This document shows, one piece after another, positions 1 to 6,147 of a DNA stretch of 9,113 nucleotides. The notes below the pieces were generated by a model. That model searched no databases, was not told the origin of the DNA, and was given only the letters and a program-made list of their open reading frames with translations. Origin of the DNA: Erysipelotrichaceae bacterium (GTDB lineage: Bacteria; Bacillota_I; Bacilli_A; Erysipelotrichales; Erysipelotrichaceae); the NCBI GenBank assembly GCA_017511325.1, contig JAFWKS010000003.1:1-9113 (forward strand), written 5' to 3'. The translations under genes were made by a program, and so were the position numbers. The number at the start of each line of letters is the position of its first letter. Position 1 is the first letter of the stretch.

Positions 1-99
1 AGATGAATTTGATCTGCCATATGCCAATACCCTGGCTTGTTCTTCAAGACAGGTCGCACAGTTCATCAGCTGGATTAAGGAACAGCCGTTTTATGAAAA
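1..99 (+). repeat. Direct repeat, copy 1 (99 bp, exact)
   Basis: Bases 1-99 match 770-868 without mismatch. The first difference is position 100 (a) against 869 (t). The copies are 769 bp apart, which is not a multiple of three, so this copy is read out of phase with the gene that follows. It starts at the first base of the window, so its true length is unknown. Confidence 0.95.
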
Positions 100-127
100 A
101 TACGGTCACGGAGTCAGACTTTATTGA
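2..127 (+). pseudogene. Out-of-frame fragment of the same phosphoglycerol transferase gene
   Basis: Read in frame 2, the first 99 bases give DEFDLPYANTLACSSRQVAQ and onward to KEQPFYE, identical to residues 257-288 of the downstream gene. The reading then diverges and stops at TGA 125-127 after about nine unrelated residues. It therefore looks like the 3' portion of an upstream gene copy cut off and fused to the middle of a second copy. Whether an upstream copy exists cannot be seen. A contig-end artefact would look the same. Confidence 0.5.
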
Positions 128-1205
128 GGATAACTATGTCAAAGCCGATCCTGAGATCCTGCATTTTCCAAAAGAAAAACGCAATCTGATCTACATATTC
201 CTGGAATCGATGGAAAGCAGTTATGCCGATGAAGACACAGGCCTGGAGATCCCTGGTTCCTGCATTCCGGAACTGAAGCAGCTGGCTGAAGAAAACCTTT
301 ATTTTTCCAATACCGATACTATTGGCGGAGCTCTGTCTTTACCGGGAACGACCTGGACAGCAGCGGCAATGACCGCCCAGACTTCCGGTATGATCGTCAA
401 GGTCGATCTGGGAGCTGATGCCTATGGCAAGGAAGATACTTTTCTGCCGGGCCTTGTTTCGATCGGCGACATCCTGAAAAAAGAAGGCTACAGACAGGAA
501 CTCCTGCTTGGTTCATATGCGGTGTTCCATGGCCGGGAGGTCTATTTCCGTGAACACGGCGACTATGAGATCCTGGATGTTAACGCCCTAAAAAAAGCCG
601 GCCGTCTTGAACAGGATTACGAAGCCTGGTGGGGTTTTGAGGATCAGAAGCTCTTCGCTTTTGCCAGAGAAGAACTGCTCACCCTGGCAGAAGCTGATCA
701 GCCGTTTAATCTCACTCTTTTAACTGCCGATACTCATTTTCCGAACGGCTATCATTGCGAGCTGTGTAAAGATGAATTTGATCTGCCATATGCCAATACC
801 CTGGCTTGTTCTTCAAGACAGGTCGCACAGTTCATCAGCTGGATTAAGGAACAGCCGTTTTATGAAAATACTACGATCATCATCAGCGGCGATCATCTCA
901 GTATGGATGCGGGCTTTATGGAAAACATCAATCCCGATCATGTCAGGACCATTTACAACTGTTTTATCAATGTTCCGCTTGCGCCGCACAAAACCAACTA
1001 CCGCAGTTTTGGAACGATCGATATGTTTCCGACAACATTGGCAGCTCTGGGTGTAAGCATCGATGGTGAACGCCTGGGTCTAGGTACCAACCTGTTTTCC
1101 GATGAGCCGACATTATGTGAACTGTATGGCTATGAAAACTTCTGTGAAGAATTACAGAAGCAATCAGATTTCTATGATCAGGAGATCCTGGAGATCGGAA
1201 AATGA
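3..1205 (+). CDS. LTA synthase / MdoB-type phosphoglycerol transferase, catalytic domain (5' end missing or rearranged)
   Basis: Sulfatase-fold membrane enzyme of the LtaS/OpgB group, which moves sn-glycerol-1-phosphate from phosphatidylglycerol onto a polymer or glycolipid outside the cell. Numbering from position 3, the visible motifs are FLESMESSY (metal-ligand Glu about 68), PGTTWTAAAM (nucleophile Thr 116/117), TADTHFP (His 245) and ISGDHLSMD (Asp 297/His 298). The order and spacing fit the family. The GGA-PGTTWT-AQTSG arrangement resembles OpgB-like members more than staphylococcal LtaS. Family members are about 550-650 residues with several N-terminal helices. None is present here, so only the extracytoplasmic domain is seen. 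The first 32 or so residues are not native: they are an out-of-frame reading of a 99-bp repeat whose correct frame occurs at 770-868. Family-like sequence begins near 105-120 (SDFIEDNYV). The ATG at 3 is probably not a start. GC is clearly higher than in the following operon. Polymer substrate unknown. Confidence 0.85.
   Translation: MNLICHMPIPWLVLQDRSHSSSAGLRNSRFMKNTVTESDFIEDNYVKADPEILHFPKEKRNLIYIFLESMESSYADEDTGLEIPGSCIPELKQLAEENLYFSNTDTIGGALSLPGTTWTAAAMTAQTSGMIVKVDLGADAYGKEDTFLPGLVSIGDILKKEGYRQELLLGSYAVFHGREVYFREHGDYEILDVNALKKAGRLEQDYEAWWGFEDQKLFAFAREELLTLAEADQPFNLTLLTADTHFPNGYHCELCKDEFDLPYANTLACSSRQVAQFISWIKEQPFYENTTIIISGDHLSMDAGFMENINPDHVRTIYNCFINVPLAPHKTNYRSFGTIDMFPTTLAALGVSIDGERLGLGTNLFSDEPTLCELYGYENFCEELQKQSDFYDQEILEIGK
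770..868 (+). repeat. Direct repeat, copy 2 (native copy inside the phosphoglycerol transferase gene)
   Basis: This copy lies in frame within the gene and encodes the stretch from KDEFDLPY to PFYEN, just before the metal-binding ISGDH motif. It is the native copy, because the protein runs continuously through it into family-typical sequence on both sides. Confidence 0.95.
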
Positions 1206-1451
1206 TTTTTCGAAAAAGGGCAAAAAGAGAGGATATCAGGTAAGAATAGCAGCACTTCCGATGCCAGAGGTCAGATAATCTTGAGAAAAATATACCCATT
1301 ATGAATTTTATTGATTAAAAAAAATAAGTTATAAATTGCTACGAATCGATAATTATAGATATCATAAACCTGGCCATACCAACTTGTATCTATTATGGTA
1401 GTAATATTTATTGTAAGGCCTCCAATTAAGATATGATGCTATTATTTAATT
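1206..1451. other. AT-rich intergenic gap between the transferase gene and the SH3 operon
   Basis: These 246 bp hold no convincing gene. A 12-bp palindrome TTTTTCGAAAAA sits at 1206-1217 directly after the transferase stop, but it has no GC stem and is not a credible terminator. From about 1290 onward the DNA becomes strongly AT-rich, matching the operon rather than the transferase gene. No tRNA, riboswitch or mobile-element end was recognised. Confidence 0.6.
1411..1437 (+). promoter_or_regulatory. Weak candidate promoter for the four-gene operon
   Basis: TTGTAA (1411-1416) and TATGAT (1432-1437) resemble -35 and -10 boxes, but the spacer is only 15 bp and the -10 box ends 14 bases before the first ATG. 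A second possibility is TTGCTA (1336-1341) with TATCAT (1360-1365), spacer 18 bp. Neither is strong. The gap must hold a promoter if the operon is transcribed independently of the gene to its left. Confidence 0.25.
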
Positions 1452-2495
1452 ATGAAAAATAGATTTCAATCTGTGGAAATAGGATTATTGTATTTTTACA
1501 TCCATTTCGTTACAGAGACTATCTGTTTTTATCTTTTGAACAGTTTCTTTAAAGCACCAATATCCTCCTGGATATTGGCTTATACATATGATATGTTGGC
1601 TTTTGTTCCACAATCCGTTATCGGTTACTATCGAGATCGACATCCTCAAATAAATCTTAGCATTATCGGTAGCGTACTACTGGTTGTTTCTGTCCTTTCT
1701 TATAAGTTCTTTAATCAAGGTATAATTCTCTCCTTAATGACTGTTTCCTTAGGCAATGCTTTAATTCATGTGGAAGGTGCAGAAGTTACTATCAGATCTT
1801 CGAAAGGGAAGATGACACCAAGTTCTATTTTTGTTGGTGGAGGATCGTTTGGGGTTATTATTGGGAAACTTTGCTCGTCCTATGGCGTACCTTACCAACT
1901 GATGATCATTTTAATAATTTCCATGATTCCTTTTGTAATGCTTTCTAATGAAATAAAAGATGAAGATAGGAATTGCCGTGATTTTCAATACGCCAACAGC
2001 AACATCGATAAAGCTCTGATTATTATTTATTCTGCTCTCATAGTTATCATTAGGGGCTATATGGGTTATGGAATTCCCACATCCTGGAGAAAGAGCACTT
2101 TACAGAATATCGTTTTTTATTTTTCAATGGGTTTAGGAAAATGCATGGGCGGATTCTTCATTGACAAGGTAGGAATCAGAAAGACCTCATACATTAGCAT
2201 TCTAGGCTCTATTCCATTTTTACTGTTTGGCGATAAGATAATGTTTCTATCGATTATCGGGGTAGCCTTTTTCTCTATGACAATGGCTGTCACTTTGGCT
2301 GTTCTTGTATCGGTTTTGCCTGAAAATGTTGGCTTGGCTTTTGGGGTAACTACAATCGGTTTGTTTTTAGGAAGTGTTCCAGTTTTCTTTTTTAAGATAA
2401 ATATTTTCTTTTACAGCGCAGTTACGATAGTTTTATTATCGTTATTATGTATTTATATGGCTTCGAGGATAGTAAACGATGACAACAGTAATTGA
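1452..2495 (+). CDS. MFS-like multi-helix membrane transporter
   Basis: A 347-residue, very hydrophobic protein with about 12 predicted membrane segments, roughly at 11-30, 40-60, 68-86, 88-105, 126-143, 148-165, 186-202, 216-235, 246-260, 265-288, 294-313 and 318-340. Two loops resemble MFS motif A: GYYRDRHPQ after helix 2 (residues 58-66), and GGFFIDKVGIRK after helix 8 (233-244), a good G-x-x-x-D-K-x-G-x-R-K match. This supports a two-halved MFS fold. At 347 residues it is short for the family (usually 380-450), with tight loops. Substrate unknown; a permease, flippase-like or non-transport sensory role is possible. It is the first gene of a coupled operon and its 3' end overlaps the next ORF by 17 bp. 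The ATG at 1452 has no clear ribosome binding site, but an in-frame stop at 1434-1436 blocks extension and the first helix begins near residue 11, so this start is the best available. Confidence 0.75.
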   Translation: MKNRFQSVEIGLLYFYIHFVTETICFYLLNSFFKAPISSWILAYTYDMLAFVPQSVIGYYRDRHPQINLSIIGSVLLVVSVLSYKFFNQGIILSLMTVSLGNALIHVEGAEVTIRSSKGKMTPSSIFVGGGSFGVIIGKLCSSYGVPYQLMIILIISMIPFVMLSNEIKDEDRNCRDFQYANSNIDKALIIIYSALIVIIRGYMGYGIPTSWRKSTLQNIVFYFSMGLGKCMGGFFIDKVGIRKTSYISILGSIPFLLFGDKIMFLSIIGVAFFSMTMAVTLAVLVSVLPENVGLAFGVTTIGLFLGSVPVFFFKINIFFYSAVTIVLLSLLCIYMASRIVNDDNSN

Positions 2496-2616
2496 AGGCT
2501 ATTATCTTAGAGATCTTTTGCCATCATTTTTGGTAGTTTCAGTGGTTGCTGTTGTTCTTTTTTTGGTGACTGTATTAATGATAAAAAAGGAGTTGCGTAA
2601 TGAAAAGGATATTTAA
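2479..2616 (+). CDS. 45-residue single-span membrane microprotein
   Basis: A short ORF starting inside the end of the MFS-like gene and ending inside the start of the SH3 gene (17-bp overlap at each side). It reads MTTVIEGYYLRDLLP, then one hydrophobic helix (about residues 15-35, SFLVVSVVAVVLFLVTVLMI), then a charged tail KKELRNEKDI. A ribosome binding site GAGGA (2465-2469) sits 9 bases before the ATG, better than that of the gene before it. It fills exactly the gap that would otherwise separate two coupled genes, which strongly suggests it is translated. Likely topology is a short outside N-terminus with the positive tail inside. No family recognised. A role as a partner or assembly factor for the neighbouring membrane proteins is inference. 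Confidence 0.75.
   Translation: MTTVIEGYYLRDLLPSFLVVSVVAVVLFLVTVLMIKKELRNEKDI
2587..2592 (+). promoter_or_regulatory. Ribosome binding site for the SH3-repeat gene
   Basis: AAGGAG lies 7 bases before the ATG at 2600, inside the coding sequence of the 45-residue microprotein. It fixes the start of the SH3 gene and shows that this start is used although it overlaps the upstream ORF. Confidence 0.8.
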
Positions 2617-3952
2617 AATATTCTTAACTGTACTTTTGTTTGCTTCATATTTCTCTTTTTCGAATTTGAATAAGATCAATGCTGATATAGGAATGGTAAA
2701 CTGGGATCCGTATTATGCCTGGTGTATAAAAAAGGAAGGGCTGGTCATTTCTATGGGTGGATACGGAAGAGAAAATGTTTATATTCCTTACGGAGCAAGA
2801 TTGTATATCTGGCACGGCAGTAATGATCAAAGAGCTTACAGTGTTAATGACTCCTATTTTGCTTATTATGGCGAGTACTCCTTTTCATTCTCCACTAGTA
2901 TCAAAGGATCGGACATCAGACCTTTAAAGAAAAATCCAGACAGCGAATTTCTGACATATGAAAATCTGGAGCTTCAGGCAATTGAAGAGATAAAGATATA
3001 TAGTGGCCCAAGTTCGGATTATGAAAAAGTAAAAACACTGCCTGCAGGTTCCACAATAGAATCAGACTATAATGACGGAATGTGGGCACATGTTGTTGAG
3101 GGAGATGATGAAGGCTGGATATATTTCAATCAGACGTCTAAAGAAGACGATCTGCCAAAAGCAATAATAAAAAGCAGCGATAAACTATTTATAAGTAATT
3201 TGAATGAAACAACTCTTTACAATTCGGCAGATGAAAAAAGAGGAGAAATAACAAAAATTCCTGCAAGTTCTTCAATTGAATATTTAGGAAGGGCTGGTTC
3301 CTCTTTCTCAAGATATTACTATGTCAATTACGATGAATACAATGGCTGGCTTATAGACGAGGGTGATAACTTTGTGTTTGACATTCCAGGTACAAAAATG
3401 CACCCTTACAGCGAGATAGTAATATATGAAGACTTAGATAGCGAAAGCATAGTTGGTGTCATTCAGAGCAACGAAGAAGTTGATGTGCTGAAAACATTAT
3501 TTGATTCTGAAGGAAAAAGAAGATATCTATGCAAGAATGATGAATATACGGGATGGACAAAGGCCGATCCTAACTGTTTTGTGGATTTCAATATCGATAG
3601 GGGATTTGAAAAGGCTTTTGTTGAAGAAGAGGCAGTGATATTTGAATCCATAAACGGAAACAAAACGGAACAAATACTCGAAAAAGGCGAAGAATTCCTG
3701 CTTATAGATTCGATAGACAACAACGGCATGGAATGGCATTACATTAAAAACGCAAGCAAAGAAGGATGGATTAATAAAGAAATCAGCTTCTATGATCATG
3801 AAGATACAACAGATATTCAAGAAGAAAATGAGATCCGGCAAACTACAAAGACCAGTATTCCAAGTGTAGTCTATTATTATGTTGCAGGAGCGTTTATTAT
3901 CAGTGTATCGACATTTGTTTTGATCAGATATTTAAATCTTAAGAAAAAATGA
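2600..3952 (+). CDS. Secreted, membrane-anchored protein with four SH3b-like repeats
   Basis: A 450-residue protein with a signal peptide (positive MKRIFKIF, hydrophobic core to about 21, possible cleavage after NKINA at 28). An aromatic-rich N-terminal region (about 29-110) of unknown type follows. Then come four SH3b-like modules, roughly 128-176 (IKIYSGPSSDYEKVKTLPAG to EGWIYF), 198-252 (ends NGWLID), 266-321 (ends YTGWTK) and 339-393 (ends KEGWIN). Each ends in a G-W-hydrophobic signature typical of SH3_3-type domains. A low-complexity acidic linker leads to a membrane helix at about 422-443 and a positive tail RYLNLKKK. The bulk is therefore outside the cell with the C-terminus inside. 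SH3b domains commonly bind peptidoglycan peptides or other wall ligands; the ligand here is not known. No catalytic domain is visible, so a binding or scaffold role is likelier than a hydrolase. Its stop overlaps the next start as ATGA. Confidence 0.85.
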   Translation: MKRIFKIFLTVLLFASYFSFSNLNKINADIGMVNWDPYYAWCIKKEGLVISMGGYGRENVYIPYGARLYIWHGSNDQRAYSVNDSYFAYYGEYSFSFSTSIKGSDIRPLKKNPDSEFLTYENLELQAIEEIKIYSGPSSDYEKVKTLPAGSTIESDYNDGMWAHVVEGDDEGWIYFNQTSKEDDLPKAIIKSSDKLFISNLNETTLYNSADEKRGEITKIPASSSIEYLGRAGSSFSRYYYVNYDEYNGWLIDEGDNFVFDIPGTKMHPYSEIVIYEDLDSESIVGVIQSNEEVDVLKTLFDSEGKRRYLCKNDEYTGWTKADPNCFVDFNIDRGFEKAFVEEEAVIFESINGNKTEQILEKGEEFLLIDSIDNNGMEWHYIKNASKEGWINKEISFYDHEDTTDIQEENEIRQTTKTSIPSVVYYYVAGAFIISVSTFVLIRYLNLKKK

Positions 3953-4293
3953 TCCTGTTATCTCTTTTAGGAAGCACGCTGATAGGAACAATTATAATTG
4001 AATTATTTTTTGCTTTTGTGCTGGGAGTTAGAGACAAAAATGATTTTTTGAATATTATCCTATCAAATATTATGACCAACCCACTCCTGGTTATTTTTAC
4101 TTTAATGATCAAAGCAAGATATGGAAACAGTATATATTATTTGGTCCTGTTTATTATGGAAATAGTTGCTGTACTAATTGAAGGACGTGTTTATGATAAG
4201 TATTTGAATTATAAAAAGATCAGAGCTTATAAATTGTCTCTGATCCTTAATCTATCCTCTTTTTTAATTGGCTTGGTATTTAATTATATTTAA
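3949..4293 (+). CDS. Small multi-helix membrane protein of unknown function
   Basis: A 114-residue protein with three to four membrane segments (about 4-26, 33-55, 62-80, 96-113). Conserved-looking polar points inside the membrane regions include Glu 18 in IIIELFFAFVLGVRDK, the SNIMTNPLL segment (39-47), and EIVAVLIEGRVYDKY (71-85). Buried Glu and Asn-Pro residues of this kind suggest a functional membrane domain rather than a plain anchor. The start overlaps the SH3 gene stop by 4 bp (ATGA) and there is little independent ribosome binding site, so it is probably translated by coupling. It is the last gene of the operon and converges with the next gene, overlapping it by 14 bp. No named family recognised; function unknown. 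Confidence 0.75.
   Translation: MILLSLLGSTLIGTIIIELFFAFVLGVRDKNDFLNIILSNIMTNPLLVIFTLMIKARYGNSIYYLVLFIMEIVAVLIEGRVYDKYLNYKKIRAYKLSLILNLSSFLIGLVFNYI
4213..4245 (-). terminator. Intrinsic terminator of the convergent SH3b gene, inside the opposing coding sequence
   Basis: A perfect 8-bp inverted repeat GATCAGAG / CTCTGATC (4218-4225 and 4238-4245) with a 12-base loop. On the minus strand it is followed at once by TTTTT (4217-4213). It lies about 35 bases past the stop of the 583-residue gene, where a terminator is expected, but within codons of the plus-strand membrane protein. On the plus strand no T-run follows directly. Confidence 0.65.
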
Positions 4294-6031
4294 CACTAAG
4301 ATATTCACCATCAAGATCAGCTATCCACTGATTGTCGCCAATTTTAAACCACCTGTATCCCTGATAGTCGTCGCTTGCTTCCGTAGCCTTATATTTTTGT
4401 CCTTTTCTAACATGACCAACTATTTGGGAACTTGTGCTGGCATAACTCCGGATCCTTAATTCATTCACCAGAACTTCTATGCTATAAGTAGAATTCCTAA
4501 TTTTTAACTGATTAATTATTTCGAGAAGTTTGTCTGAATCTGCATATTCGCTACTGATGTCAAAATAAGATGATATACCTTTTATTTTGGGATTAAAGGT
4601 CATCGAACATAAATTTGTTCCGTTAAAAGAACTTTCAGTCATCTTGCCTTTTCCTAAAACATTTGAGCTGACTGAGACGCTGTTATTGCTATTGCCGTAA
4701 TAGTATGAATTGCCATAATTGTTTCCGGATATTCTTATTTCCAGCAATGATGAACCTCCGTCTTTTTCGCTGTATGACATCATATCTTCCTTGTTTGCAA
4801 ACCAGTAATAATTATAGTTGTAACTTATATGGTGTTCATCATTGTAATCATTCTCGTGATAGTATTCATACATTTTCATTATCCAAGCTTCTGGGAGCAT
4901 TATCTTGAAGATTGATGTTGAAAATTCTTTAAAAGGGATGTCTTCAGTAGAAACGACTGTTTTCTGCATCTCCGCAACAACCCACTTGCTGTTGGCTAGA
5001 TTATAAGTGCACAAGACATCGACCTCATTATTTGCATATTTGAAAGGATCATCTTCGTCAATGCTTTTGAAGCTATATATGAAACTCTGGTGTAGCTGTT
5101 CCTTTTCTCCTTTTTTAACAAACAATGCATCTGGATACTTCTGTAATACAGTTTCTTTTGAAACACTTTCATCGCATTCATTATTTATCAGATAGTCAGT
5201 ACCGACTATCTCTAAACTATCTGTTTTCCATTCATTGCCATCAAACCTTCGTTCCGCAATACAGTCAAGTGTAGCTGAAACATCCTTATTTGAGTAAATA
5301 ACAGAGAAATCAACCACTTCAAAATCATTGCTCAAGTCAACAGAATTATTATTTATGGATTCGATCTTAAAATGATCAGCAGAAAATTTTGGATTAGTTT
5401 TCTGTAATTCTTCCGCAAGATTCATAATGATATTTGTTTGAGCTTCTTTTTTGAGGGTGTTTATACCAAACAGAGGAACAACACCAGACAATTCGGTTAG
5501 AGCTTGTTCGTTTCTTCCTTCCTTCATTTCATTAATTGCGCTACTTCTTTTTATCAGTGGTAAGAGGAGAAGCAGAAATGCTACAGTAAATGCTATTATT
5601 GAGATTAGAAAAGCAGGCAAAACGTTTTCTTTATTGCCGTAGATATCTTTAAGTTTATTCGGAAGATTCTTTAGATTAGAAAGAAATGCTTCTTTTTTGT
5701 TGACTGGATCTTCCGAAACTATCAATTCATTATTATGTTCTTCTGCGGTCGGTTCATCAGTTTTTTCTGATACAACTGATTCAGAATTTCTTATTTCCTC
5801 TATTTTTATAGACTCTTCAGTTTCCTCTTTAATTACAGCAGGAATTTCCTCCGACGCGGTTTCAGGAACATTTGGCGATGTATCTTGCAAAACATCTTCA
5901 AGTTGAGTATCTGTTTTAGCAGCATCTTCAGAGATATCAGATGATTGTTTGACGTCATTTTCAGTGATGATAATAATCTGCTTATCTGATATTTTATTGT
6001 TATTTTTCTTTTTCTTCTTTTTCTTTGCCAT
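4280..6031 (-). CDS. Single-span membrane protein with extracytoplasmic tandem domains and C-terminal SH3b domain
   Basis: A 583-residue protein. Residues 1-13 are nearly all lysine and asparagine (MAKKKKKKKNNNK). An acidic, Ser/Thr/Glu-rich, probably disordered region follows (14-110), then a basic stretch and one membrane helix (about 137-160). The positive N-side implies the long C-terminal part is outside. After the helix, about 200-280 and 292-360 look like two copies of one beta-rich domain: both start with an LQK-x-x-P-like stretch, carry N-rich middles and end in a W-x-(T/V)-(D/A)-x-(L/M)-type strand. A further domain (about 368-511, IFKIMLPEAWIMKMYEYY onward) contains a Gly/Asn/Tyr/Ser-rich stretch (435-460). 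An SH3b domain closes the protein (515-580; RIRSYASTSSQIVGHVRKG, YRWFKIGDNQWIADL). Similar layouts are seen in clostridial zinc-ribbon/TM/SH3 proteins, but here the lysine tail replaces a zinc ribbon. A possible weak ribosome binding site AGGAT lies about 12 bases before the ATG. Function unknown. Confidence 0.75.
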   Translation of the reverse strand: MAKKKKKKKNNNKISDKQIIIITENDVKQSSDISEDAAKTDTQLEDVLQDTSPNVPETASEEIPAVIKEETEESIKIEEIRNSESVVSEKTDEPTAEEHNNELIVSEDPVNKKEAFLSNLKNLPNKLKDIYGNKENVLPAFLISIIAFTVAFLLLLLPLIKRSSAINEMKEGRNEQALTELSGVVPLFGINTLKKEAQTNIIMNLAEELQKTNPKFSADHFKIESINNNSVDLSNDFEVVDFSVIYSNKDVSATLDCIAERRFDGNEWKTDSLEIVGTDYLINNECDESVSKETVLQKYPDALFVKKGEKEQLHQSFIYSFKSIDEDDPFKYANNEVDVLCTYNLANSKWVVAEMQKTVVSTEDIPFKEFSTSIFKIMLPEAWIMKMYEYYHENDYNDEHHISYNYNYYWFANKEDMMSYSEKDGGSSLLEIRISGNNYGNSYYYGNSNNSVSVSSNVLGKGKMTESSFNGTNLCSMTFNPKIKGISSYFDISSEYADSDKLLEIINQLKIRNSTYSIEVLVNELRIRSYASTSSQIVGHVRKGQKYKATEASDDYQGYRWFKIGDNQWIADLDGEYLSVKYN

Positions 6032-6057
6032 GATTTTTGTTTGATCCTATTAATTAA

Positions 6058-6098
6058 AATATAACATATATAAAAAAATAGTTTGTTTTATAAGCCAA
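6058..6098 (-). promoter_or_regulatory. Weak candidate promoter region of the 583-residue SH3b gene
   Basis: Between the fucU terminator and this gene is a very AT-rich 100-bp gap. On the minus strand TTGGCT (6098-6093) is followed after 18 bp by TTTATA (6074-6069); a further -10-like TATATT sits at 6063-6058. Base composition makes -10 look-alikes common, so this is only a pointer to where transcription probably starts after the terminator. Confidence 0.3.
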
Positions 6099-6111
6099 TG
6101 AACTATATGTT

Positions 6112-6147
6112 GTGTTATATAAAAAGTCGTGTTTTTACAACACGACT
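6112..6147 (-). terminator. Intrinsic terminator of the fkp-fucU operon
   Basis: On the minus strand AGTCGTGTT (6147-6139), loop GTAAA, AACACGACT (6133-6125), then TTTTTATAT. This is a perfect 9-bp stem with a 5-base loop and U-run. The fucU stop codon (6137-6135) lies in the loop, so the last codons form part of the hairpin. Confidence 0.9.

Noticed and set aside
772..1056. A 94-residue plus-strand ORF inside the transferase gene
   Set aside because: It is the wrong-frame reading of the native repeat copy. The sulfatase motifs are in the other frame and run straight through.
1206..1217. Palindrome TTTTTCGAAAAA after the transferase stop as a terminator
   Set aside because: The stem is almost only A-T with no loop and no following U-run, so it would not form a stable RNA hairpin.
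967..1299. A 110-residue minus-strand ORF over the transferase 3' end and gap
   Set aside because: It lies mainly antisense to conserved catalytic-domain codons, has no credible ribosome binding site and its product resembles no family.
1300..1451. Riboswitch or attachment site in the AT-rich gap
   Set aside because: Only short imperfect inverted repeats (such as TACCA/TGGTA) are visible; no conserved aptamer core, tRNA end or paired direct repeats.
4218..4245. The GATCAGAG hairpin as a plus-strand terminator or regulator-binding operator
   Set aside because: No T-run follows directly on the plus strand and it lies within a coding sequence. The U-run is on the minus strand, which fits termination of the opposite gene.
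4322..4346. ATCAG/CTGAT-type short inverted repeat just beyond the operon as its terminator
   Set aside because: Only 5 bp of stem and no T-run; expected by chance.
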